A stretch of 6,252 nucleotides of DNA from Gammaproteobacteria bacterium (GTDB lineage Bacteria; Pseudomonadota; Gammaproteobacteria; Pseudomonadales; Azotimanducaceae). The notes beneath the pieces are model-generated. The model was not told the DNA's origin. It did not search any database and saw only the letters and a program-made list of their open reading frames with translations. Shown one piece after another: positions 1 through 5,570 of the stretch. Numbering within the stretch: the first letter of the stretch is position 1; each line of letters begins with the position of its first letter. Made by a program: the position numbers and the translations under genes. The stretch spans positions 2,555 to 8,806 of the forward strand of contig NZEI01000071.1 in NCBI GenBank assembly GCA_002690405.1. The letters run 5' to 3'.

Positions 1-171
1 CGACTAACCCAGTGGCGTCTGCAGAGTTGTGGCGTAGAGCAAATCGCCGCGGTGCAACGTTGTACCTATGCCGATCCTGCGTTCTATTCGCACCGGCAGG
101 TTACGGTAGAAAATGGCGTTGACGCTAAGACCGGGCGCATGGCCAGTGTGGTTATGCTACGGGATCGCTAG
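1..171 (+). CDS. C-terminal end of an unrecognised protein (partial)
   Basis: Frame 1 is open from the window edge to a TAG at 169-171 and gives 56 residues. The start of the gene lies outside the window. The visible part has two cysteines (residues 10 and 21), a segment reading CTYADPAFYSHRQVTVENG, and a basic end, MLRDR. No transmembrane stretch or catalytic motif that I recognise is present. The gene lies on the same strand as ilvI and ends about 200 bases before it, with a hairpin cluster in between, so it is probably a separate upstream unit. The coding call rests on the open frame, its position directly before a terminator-like structure, and ordinary codon choice. At this length an open frame could also occur by chance. 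I do not assign a function. Confidence 0.5.
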   Translation, partial: RLTQWRLQSCGVEQIAAVQRCTYADPAFYSHRQVTVENGVDAKTGRMASVVMLRDR

Positions 172-200
172 TGTGACGTAGCCGGAACATTGACATAGGA

Positions 201-265
201 GGGCGGAATCACAAGAATAGCCGCCCCGCGAGGGTTGGGCGGTCGATAAGTTAGACCGCCTTCTT
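201..265 (+). terminator. Terminator-like hairpin with competing upstream stems
   Basis: GGCGGTC at 238-244 pairs perfectly with GACCGCC at 254-260 across a 9-base loop. One G-U pair (237/261) can extend it, and TTCTT follows at 261-265. This resembles a rho-independent terminator with a short, interrupted T tract. Two competing stems are visible: GGGCGG (201-206) with CCGCCC (221-226), and the same CCGCCC with GGGCGG (237-242). The second excludes the terminator-like stem. The simplest reading is the end of the upstream gene. A 1:2, 2:3, 3:4 attenuator-type arrangement controlling ilvI is also possible. The stems are seen directly; the function is inferred. Confidence 0.45.
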
Positions 266-277
266 GAAATAAATCAA
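264..277. promoter_or_regulatory. FNR/Anr-like palindrome upstream of ilvI
   Basis: The sequence TTGAAATAAATCAA matches the known FNR/Anr/CRP-family consensus TTGAT-N4-ATCAA at 9 of the 10 defined positions; the only difference is A for T at the fifth base. It is centred about 102 bases upstream of the ilvI start codon and begins four bases after the hairpin at 238-260. Its location in the only long gap before the operon makes a regulatory role plausible. AT-rich 14-mers of this kind also arise by chance, and no good -10 element is placed at the expected distance. Oxygen-dependent control of ilvIHC is therefore only a hypothesis. Confidence 0.3.
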
Positions 278-372
278 ACAGTTAAAGCGTACGAGCTACC
301 GCACCTAGACCGCGCACAGGCAGCGATAGGGCGAACGGCAACAAAGAGCAGTTGCGAATTAGGAATAGGAAC

Positions 373-2142
373 ATGACAGAACAACTGTCGGGCGGAGATA
401 TGTTGATCCGATCGTTGCAGGACGAGGGTGTTGAATACATCTTTGGGTATCCTGGTGGCTCAGCATTACACATCTATGACGCCATATTTCGGCAACAAAA
501 GATCGAACATATCCTAGTGCGTCATGAGCAGGCAGCAACCCATATGGCTGATGGGTATGCACGTTCGACCGGCCGTCCTGGTGTGGTTCTTGTTACCTCA
601 GGTCCGGGTGCCACCAACGCCATTACGGGCATTGCGACGGCCTATATGGACAGTATTCCAATGGTGGTGATTTCTGGGCAGGTGCCCAGAGACTTGATTG
701 GTACGGACGCGTTTCAAGAAACAGATATGGTTGGAATATCGCGACCGGTGGTGAAGCACAGTTTCCTGGTTCGCGATGCAGAAGAAATTCCCAGTGTCGT
801 AAAGAAAGCCTTCCATATCGCTACGACCGGCCGTCCGGGGCCAGTTGTTATCGATGTGCCTAAGGATACGACGGATCCATTTGAGCAATTTCCATATGCT
901 TATCCCGAGAGCGTTGACATGCGCTCCTATAAGCCGGCCTTTGCTGGAGATCTGACGCAAATTGAGCGCGCGGTAGCGGCAATGCTCGTTGCTAAAAAGC
1001 CAGTTTTTTATGTTGGCGGTGGAGTCATTTTAGCCTCGGCTTGGGAACAGTTGCGGACTCTGGTTAAGGCCTTAGGAGCGCCCGTGGCTTCGACCCTGAT
1101 GGGACTTGGGGCTTTCCCAGGTACTGATCCGCTGAGCTTAGGTATGTTGGGCATGCACGGGACCTATGAAGCCAATATGGCCATGGACGGTGCCGATCTG
1201 GTGATCGCCTTAGGCGCGCGGTTTGATGATCGGGTAACTAATAACCCCGAAAAGTTCTCGCCCAAGGCAACCATTATTCACATGGATGTGGATGCTGCTT
1301 CGATCAACAAAATTATTGATGCGGATATTCCTTTGCATGGCGACGGTAGCTGGGTTTTAGAACAATTATCCACGCGCCTCGTAGAGGCGATAAAGGATGA
1401 GGGCGATACAGCTGCGCAAGCGCGGACCCAGGGTTTAGAAGCGTGGTGGCAACAGATCAATGAATGGCGTGCAGCTAATGGGCTTAATCACAACCTAAAA
1501 GCCCAAGCGGGCAAACCCATCTTGCCGCAACTCGCAATCCAGAGTTTGTACAAAGTCACTGAGGGCGAGGCCTTTGTATGTTCTGACGTCGGCCAGCATC
1601 AGATGTTTGCCGCCCAGTACTATCACTTTGACGAGCCGCGGCGTTGGATTAACTCTGGCGGCCTGGGCACCATGGGCTTTGGCCTACCCTCAGCGATGGG
1701 GGTGCAGATGGGGAATCCTGAAGCAACGGTGACCTGTGTGACGGGCGAAGGCTCGTTCATGATGAATATGCAAGAACTCTCAACGTGCCTGCAGTACGGT
1801 TTGCCAATCAAGATCATTAATCTGAATAACCAAGCCTTGGGGATGGTTAAACAGTGGCAGGATATGCAGTACGGTGGTCGGCATTCTCAGAGCACCTACA
1901 GCGATTCTCTGCCGGACTTCAAGACTCTGGTCGAAGCGTTCGGCCATGTTGGCATCAAGGTAGCGGATGCCACGGAGCTTGATGCGGCTATGGCAGAGGC
2001 CTTCAGCGAAAAGAACAAAAACCGCTTAGTCTTTGTCGACGTTTGGGTCGATCCTCACGAGCACGTTTATCCCATGGCCATTAAGGGCGGCGCTATGCGC
2101 GACATGGTGCTGAGTAAATCTACTACGGCGGAGTCCAACTAA
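373..2142 (+). CDS. ilvI: Acetolactate synthase (AHAS) large catalytic subunit
   Basis: This enzyme joins pyruvate-derived hydroxyethyl to pyruvate or 2-oxobutyrate, the first shared step of Val, Leu and Ile synthesis in the cytoplasm. The 589-residue length is normal for the family. The N-terminal ThDP domain carries the catalytic Glu52 in VRHEQAATHMADGYARSTG. The central FAD-binding domain includes GARFDDRVT (281-289). The C-terminal ThDP domain has the metal motif GEGS (458-461) running to NLNN (483-486), then MVKQWQD with Trp495. The usual motif is GDG, so Glu459 is a conservative variant. I chose ATG 373 because AGGA lies 8 bases upstream (361-364) and MTEQLSGGDML is a typical N-terminus; an in-frame TTG at 352 would only add seven residues. 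The stop overlaps the ilvH start by one base, which fits translational coupling of the two subunits. ilvB is an equally used name for such genes. Confidence 0.97.
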   Translation: MTEQLSGGDMLIRSLQDEGVEYIFGYPGGSALHIYDAIFRQQKIEHILVRHEQAATHMADGYARSTGRPGVVLVTSGPGATNAITGIATAYMDSIPMVVISGQVPRDLIGTDAFQETDMVGISRPVVKHSFLVRDAEEIPSVVKKAFHIATTGRPGPVVIDVPKDTTDPFEQFPYAYPESVDMRSYKPAFAGDLTQIERAVAAMLVAKKPVFYVGGGVILASAWEQLRTLVKALGAPVASTLMGLGAFPGTDPLSLGMLGMHGTYEANMAMDGADLVIALGARFDDRVTNNPEKFSPKATIIHMDVDAASINKIIDADIPLHGDGSWVLEQLSTRLVEAIKDEGDTAAQARTQGLEAWWQQINEWRAANGLNHNLKAQAGKPILPQLAIQSLYKVTEGEAFVCSDVGQHQMFAAQYYHFDEPRRWINSGGLGTMGFGLPSAMGVQMGNPEATVTCVTGEGSFMMNMQELSTCLQYGLPIKIINLNNQALGMVKQWQDMQYGGRHSQSTYSDSLPDFKTLVEAFGHVGIKVADATELDAAMAEAFSEKNKNRLVFVDVWVDPHEHVYPMAIKGGAMRDMVLSKSTTAESN

Positions 2143-2624
2143 TGCGACATATATTATCCGTCCTGTTAGAAAACGAAGCCGGTGCACTGTCACGGGTAGT
2201 GGGTTTATTCGCGCAAAGAAACTACAACATTGAGTCATTAGCGGTGGCACCCACCGAGGATACGACGCTATCGCGTTTGACCCTGACCACCCGCGGTGAT
2301 GACAGCAAGATTCAGCAGATCATCAAGCAGTTGAATAAACTGATAGAAGTGGTGCGGGTTGAGAATCTCTCTGAAAGCGATTACGTAGAACGTGAATTGC
2401 TGTTGATTAAAGTGCGTGCCGAAGGTGAGGCACGTCAAGAAGTTAAACGCACTGCAGACATTTTTCGCGGACAAATTATCGATGTCACCGCAGATACCTA
2501 TACCATTCAGTTGGTTGGGCCGAATAACAAATTAGACGCATTTATACGCGCGATAGATGATGTAAGCATCTTGGAAGTCGTGCGTTCTGGCGCCTCTGGA
2601 ATCAGTCGCGGTAGTGCGGACTGA
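2142..2624 (+). CDS. ilvH: Acetolactate synthase small regulatory subunit
   Basis: This is the regulatory partner of the large subunit. It raises catalytic activity and confers feedback inhibition by valine. The 160 residues begin with a classic N-terminal ACT domain (about 1-75: ILSVLLENEAGALSRV, then RNYNIESLAVAPTED). The C-terminal domain (about 80-160) contains EVKRTADIFRGQIIDVT. Asn11, Gly14 and Asn29, which correspond to positions tied to valine binding in E. coli IlvH, are all present, so the enzyme is predicted to be valine-sensitive. The start ATG shares its A with the ilvI TAA stop (TAATG), and CGGAG at 2129-2133 lies 8 bases upstream. Coupled translation should keep the subunits in balance. 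A bulged stem covers the stop codon (2590-2629). Confidence 0.97.
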   Translation: MRHILSVLLENEAGALSRVVGLFAQRNYNIESLAVAPTEDTTLSRLTLTTRGDDSKIQQIIKQLNKLIEVVRVENLSESDYVERELLLIKVRAEGEARQEVKRTADIFRGQIIDVTADTYTIQLVGPNNKLDAFIRAIDDVSILEVVRSGASGISRGSAD

Positions 2625-2629
2625 GGCGC
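2590..2629 (+). repeat. Bulged inverted repeat over the ilvH stop codon
   Basis: GCGCCTC at 2590-2596 pairs perfectly with GAGGCGC at 2623-2629. The 3' arm continues without interruption into GACT (2619-2622), which pairs with AGTC (2604-2607). In RNA this makes up to 11 pairs with a 7-base bulge on the 5' side. TCAGTC (2602-2607) with GACTGA (2619-2624) is a simpler alternative. No T tract follows (TGAATAATTAAGG), so this is not a standard intrinsic terminator. It could protect the ilvIH message or mark a processing site. Part of it is coding sequence, so chance pairing is possible. Confidence 0.35.
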
Positions 2630-2743
2630 TGAATAATTAAGGGCTAACAAAGCCAACCAGATAAACAACAATAACAGCAGCTAAACGAACCACCTGTTAA
2701 CACAGGTAAGTTAAAACAAACCGCCAATCAAAGGAGCCAAACC
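2625..2743 (+). other. A/C-rich spacer and leader between ilvH and ilvC
   Basis: This is the longest gap inside the gene cluster. From about 2646 to 2730 it is strongly A/C-rich and poor in G and T on the coding strand, which predicts a largely unstructured RNA. That would suit efficient ribosome loading or Rho access. It ends with a strong ribosome binding site, AAGGAG at 2731-2736, 7 bases before the ilvC ATG. I see no clear sigma70 promoter and no open frame of note. ilvC often has its own control in other bacteria (IlvY in E. coli), so a separate promoter here is possible but not shown by the sequence. Confidence 0.5.
2692..2707. repeat. Perfect inverted repeat upstream of ilvC
   Basis: ACCTGT (2692-2697) and ACAGGT (2702-2707) form a perfect 6-base inverted repeat around TAAC, 36 bases before the ilvC ATG. 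In RNA it would be a small hairpin with a four-base loop standing alone in an otherwise unstructured leader. In DNA it could be a dimeric repressor site. GTTAA recurs at 2696-2700 and 2710-2714. No T tract follows, so termination is unlikely. Confidence 0.4.
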
Positions 2744-3763
2744 ATGCAAGTTTATTACGACAAAGACGCAGACCTTTCAATTATTCAGAATATGAAAGTG
2801 GTCGTCGTTGGCTATGGTTCTCAGGGCCACGCCCATGCAAATAATTTACGTGACTCAGGCGTTGAGCAGGTGGTTGTTGGTTTGCGTAAGGGCTCAGGAT
2901 CTTGGGCAAAGGCTGAGAATGCCGGCTTTGCGGTGGCCGAGGTAGCAGACGCGGTACAGGGTGCAGATTTAGTTATGGTGCTGGTGCCCGATGAATTGCA
3001 GGCAGCACTTTATACCGATGAAATTGAACCGAATATCAAGCAAGGGGCGGCTATCGCCTTTGCTCATGGTTTCAATATCCACTTTGAGTTGATTCAGGCC
3101 CGCGCGGATCTAGATGTCATCATGATTGCACCGAAAGGCCCTGGACATACAGTACGCTCGACTTATGTGGCAGGCGGCGGTGTCCCCAGCTTAATCGCCA
3201 TTGCTCAGGACGCCACCGGACAGGCGAAGAATATTGCATTGTCCTATGCGTCAGGTAACGGTGGCGGCCGCGCTGGAGTCATCGAGACCACTTTCCGTGA
3301 AGAGACGGAAACAGATCTATTCGGTGAGCAAGCGGTACTTTGCGGCGGTGCAGCGTCATTGGTGCAAGCGGGTTTTGAGACCCTAGTAGAAGCCGGGTAC
3401 GCCCCAGAAATGGCGTATTTTGAATGTCTGCACGAATTGAAGTTGATTGTTGATCTGTTTTACGAAGGCGGCATCGCGAATATGTGGTACTCAGTGTCAA
3501 ACACTGCAGAGTATGGCGGGCTGACTCGTGGTCCTCGAGTGGTCACTGAGGAAACTAAGGTCGAAATGAAGCGAATCCTTAAAGAAATTCAGACCGGTAA
3601 CTTTGCTAAAGAATTTGTTCAGGAAAATCAGGCAGGCGCACCGAGCATTAAGGCTATGCGACGTATTACCCAAGAGCATCCGATCGAGGAGGTTGGGGAA
3701 AAATTACGTGCGATGATGCCTTGGATTCAAGAGAACCGTCTGGTAAATAAGGAAGTCAATTAA
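2744..3763 (+). CDS. ilvC: Ketol-acid reductoisomerase (NADP+), class I
   Basis: This cytoplasmic enzyme converts acetolactate or acetohydroxybutyrate to the dihydroxy acid by Mg2+-dependent alkyl migration followed by NADPH reduction, directly after the IlvI/IlvH step. The 339 residues match the short class I form. The N-terminal Rossmann domain has GYGSQGHAHA (23-32). The loop RKGSGSW (48-54) has Arg48, Ser51 and Ser53 suited to bind the NADPH 2'-phosphate. AHGFNIHF includes His108, and PKGPGHTVRSTY follows (130-141). The C-terminal knotted helical domain carries the expected Mg2+ ligands Asp191, Glu195, Glu227 and Glu231. The end MMPWIQENRLV is typical. AAGGAG at 2731-2736 supports the ATG start. 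The gene is separated from ilvH by 119 bases but is followed by pssA after only 17, so ilvC and pssA are probably co-transcribed. Confidence 0.98.
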   Translation: MQVYYDKDADLSIIQNMKVVVVGYGSQGHAHANNLRDSGVEQVVVGLRKGSGSWAKAENAGFAVAEVADAVQGADLVMVLVPDELQAALYTDEIEPNIKQGAAIAFAHGFNIHFELIQARADLDVIMIAPKGPGHTVRSTYVAGGGVPSLIAIAQDATGQAKNIALSYASGNGGGRAGVIETTFREETETDLFGEQAVLCGGAASLVQAGFETLVEAGYAPEMAYFECLHELKLIVDLFYEGGIANMWYSVSNTAEYGGLTRGPRVVTEETKVEMKRILKEIQTGNFAKEFVQENQAGAPSIKAMRRITQEHPIEEVGEKLRAMMPWIQENRLVNKEVN

Positions 3764-3764
3764 C

Positions 3765-3778
3765 TGCACCGAGGTGCA
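3765..3778 (+). promoter_or_regulatory. Inverted repeat enclosing the pssA ribosome binding site
   Basis: TGCACC (3765-3770) and GGTGCA (3773-3778) form a perfect inverted repeat separated by GA. As RNA it folds as TGCAC/GTGCA, a five-pair stem with loop CGAG. The only ribosome binding site candidate for pssA, GAGG at 3771-3774, lies in the loop and the top of the stem, 6 bases before the GTG start. It begins one base after the ilvC stop. Ribosomes finishing ilvC would cover it, so it could tie pssA translation to ilvC. It is short and could be accidental. Confidence 0.4.
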
Positions 3779-3780
3779 AA

Positions 3781-4593
3781 GTGGCGTCGAAAGATAAACA
3801 GCCGCTGCGAGCAATCACAGCAAATGATCAGGACACCGGTGCTGACGACGTAGAGCACAGTGACGCCGTGGATACTTCACTGCGGCGCAAGGGCATTTTC
3901 TTGTTGCCTAATGTGATCACTACCGGTGCCTTGTTTGCTGGCTTTTATGCCATCATCGCTGCGATGAACGGTGATTTTCTGCCGGCCGTTTTAGCGATCT
4001 TCATCGCTATGTTCTTGGATACGGCGGACGGTCGAGTGGCGCGAATCACGATGTCTGAGAGCGCCTTTGGCGCTCAATATGACAGCCTCTCGGACATGGT
4101 GGCCTTCGGCGTGGCGCCGGCAGTGGTCGCATTCTCCTGGGGCTTGTCCAGTCTGGGTCAACTTGGCTGGGTGGCCACCTTTGTCTACATGGCCTGTGCC
4201 GCTCTGCGCCTGGCTCGGTTCAATACCGAAAGCGACAGCGCTAATTTCACTGGTTTGGCCAGTCCCTCAGCCGCTGGTTTAGTGACGTTTAGTATCTGGG
4301 TGGCTTTGTCCAACGACGTGGCGCAACCGTCCCTGCTATTAGCCAGTGTTATGGCGGTAGTCACCGGGTTGGCGGGGCTGTTAATGGTCTCTAACTTTAG
4401 CTATTACTCACCTAAGACTATTAACTTGCGCGAGCGAATTCCCTTCGTGACCCTCGTACTTATAGCGCTGGCATTTGCAGTGGTAACAGTAGACCCGCCA
4501 GCGGTGTTACTAACCTTGTGTATCGCCTATTCGATTTCCGGTCCGCTCAAGGCCCTATGGCGAAACTTTAAGCAAAAAGGCTCGGAGCAGTAA
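3781..4593 (+). CDS. pssA: CDP-diacylglycerol-serine O-phosphatidyltransferase, CDP-alcohol phosphotransferase type
   Basis: This membrane enzyme makes phosphatidylserine from CDP-diacylglycerol and L-serine, the precursor of phosphatidylethanolamine. The family signature D-x2-DG-x2-AR-x8-G-x3-D-x3-D is complete: Asp80, Asp83, Gly84, Ala87, Arg88, Gly97, Asp101, Asp105; the Asp residues bind metal and the CDP group. Several hydrophobic segments (about 44-62, 66-79, 106-122, 128-143, 163-176, 183-203 and 219-252) fit a multi-span protein. Residues 1-37 are a polar, mostly acidic cytoplasmic extension. GLASPSAAG and LMVSNFSYYSPK agree with the serine-specific branch. The 270-residue length matches my memory of Pseudomonas PssA and is unlike the PLD-type E. 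coli enzyme. The start is GTG at 3781, supported by GAGG 6 bases upstream; no in-frame ATG lies nearby. The gene follows ilvC by 17 bases. Confidence 0.94.
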   Translation: MASKDKQPLRAITANDQDTGADDVEHSDAVDTSLRRKGIFLLPNVITTGALFAGFYAIIAAMNGDFLPAVLAIFIAMFLDTADGRVARITMSESAFGAQYDSLSDMVAFGVAPAVVAFSWGLSSLGQLGWVATFVYMACAALRLARFNTESDSANFTGLASPSAAGLVTFSIWVALSNDVAQPSLLLASVMAVVTGLAGLLMVSNFSYYSPKTINLRERIPFVTLVLIALAFAVVTVDPPAVLLTLCIAYSISGPLKALWRNFKQKGSEQ

Positions 4594-4640
4594 TCGCTCC
4601 ACCCCAGGGTTGAGCGGTTGCACCCATTCAGGAGCAAACT

Positions 4641-5570
4641 ATGTTGATCCGAAAACCAACTGATATTGCCAGTTCGGAAATAACCTCAGAAAGTATCTAT
4701 CAGCAACGGCGGCGATTTTTAGGCCAGAGTACGGCGCTGATTGCGGGCGCAGGATTGGGTTTGCATGCACCGCTTAGTAGCGCAGGCTTACAAGCAGACG
4801 ATGAGATCACGCCGGAACGGATTGTTACCCAATATAATAATTTTTATGAATTCGGCACGGATAAATCTGATCCCTATGCTAACGCGGGCGCCTTGACCAC
4901 AGATCCTTGGACGGTCGCGGTATCCGGAGAGGCGAAAAAAACCGGTGAGTTTGCGTTTGAGGATATTGTCAAAGGCCTGACTCCAGAAGAGCGAATCTAT
5001 CGTTTTCGCTGTGTCGAAGCCTGGTCCATGGTGGTGCCTTGGATGGGTATTCCATTGAAGGATATTTTGCAGCAATTTGAGCCGACAGGTGATGCTAAGT
5101 ATGTGGTGTTCAAGACACTGTATCGGCCTGAAGAAATGGTCGGACAGCGCTCCTTCTTTTCGAGCATTGACTGGCCCTATGTCGAGGGCTTGCGCATGGA
5201 TGAGGCTTATCACCCGCTGAGCATCATGGCGGTCGGGCTATACGGTAAAGAGTTGCCAAATCAGAATGGTGCACCGTGGCGACTCATGGTGCCGTGGAAG
5301 TATGGCTTCAAGAGTATAAAGTCCATCGTCAGTATTCACTTTAGCAAGCGACAGCCAATTAATACTTGGCAGGCGTTGGCCGCCCATGAGTACGGGTTTT
5401 ATGCCAATGTAAATCCAGCGGTAGATCATCCGCGCTGGAGCCAAGCCAGCGAGCGGCGTTTGCCAAGTTCCATATTTGATCCGAACCGGCGACCAACCCT
5501 GCCCTTTAATGGCTATGCTGAAGAAGTCGCGGAGTTATATCGCGGCATGGATTTGCGCAAGTTCTACTGA
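4641..5570 (+). CDS. msrP: Periplasmic methionine sulfoxide reductase, molybdopterin catalytic subunit
   Basis: MsrP (formerly YedY) is a sulfite-oxidase-fold molybdoenzyme that reduces methionine sulfoxide in periplasmic proteins using electrons from MsrQ. A twin-arginine signal is visible: RRRFLG at 23-28, then a hydrophobic stretch to about residue 42 and a likely cleavage site near SSA (46-48), so the protein is exported folded with its cofactor. The molybdenum ligand is Cys124 in RFRCVEAWSMVVPW. Other family blocks are YNNFYEFGTDKSDPYANAG (65-83), VPWKYGFKSIKSIVSI, EYGFYANVNP, DHPRWSQASER and the end NGYAEEVAELYRGMDLR. At 309 residues it is shorter than the 334-residue E. coli protein, mainly because of a shorter linker after the signal peptide. 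AGGAG at 4630-4634, 6 bases upstream, supports the ATG. The stop overlaps the msrQ start by one base. Confidence 0.96.
   Translation: MLIRKPTDIASSEITSESIYQQRRRFLGQSTALIAGAGLGLHAPLSSAGLQADDEITPERIVTQYNNFYEFGTDKSDPYANAGALTTDPWTVAVSGEAKKTGEFAFEDIVKGLTPEERIYRFRCVEAWSMVVPWMGIPLKDILQQFEPTGDAKYVVFKTLYRPEEMVGQRSFFSSIDWPYVEGLRMDEAYHPLSIMAVGLYGKELPNQNGAPWRLMVPWKYGFKSIKSIVSIHFSKRQPINTWQALAAHEYGFYANVNPAVDHPRWSQASERRLPSSIFDPNRRPTLPFNGYAEEVAELYRGMDLRKFY

Larger units (their letters stand above)
172..372 (+). other. Intergenic region and presumed ilvI leader
   Basis: This gap of about 200 bases separates the upstream partial gene from ilvI. It contains no credible open reading frame. In particular there is no ATG before 373 that could begin a leader peptide rich in Val, Leu or Ile codons, which argues against classical ribosome-stalling attenuation. 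The first half is GC-rich with overlapping inverted repeats (201-261). The middle (262-290) is AT-rich and carries an FNR-like palindrome. I could not find a convincing pair of sigma70 -35 and -10 boxes. TTGAAA at 264-269 resembles a -35 box, but the sequence about 17 bases downstream is a poor -10. The promoter is probably here but is unplaced. Confidence 0.6.

Noticed and set aside
264..292. Sigma70 promoter with TTGAAA as -35 box
   Set aside because: At 16 to 18 bases downstream the candidate -10 hexamers (around GCGTAC) match the consensus poorly, so I did not call a promoter.
352..372. TTG start adding seven residues (MRIRNRN) to IlvI
   Set aside because: ATG 373 has a well-spaced AGGA and gives the usual family N-terminus. 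The extension overlaps that ribosome site.
598..960. 120-residue minus-strand open frame inside ilvI
   Set aside because: It is fully antisense to strongly conserved ilvI coding sequence, gives a His/Arg-rich product with no recognisable family, and has no supporting upstream signal.
4584..4600. GGAGC/GCTCC hairpin over the pssA stop codon as a terminator
   Set aside because: Only five pairs, and the sequence after it is ACCCCAGGG, with no T tract. Short stems of this size are expected by chance.
4788..5213. 141-residue minus-strand open frame inside msrP
   Set aside because: It lies antisense to conserved msrP blocks including the Cys124 region. Composition is that of a complementary-strand shadow, with no domain visible.
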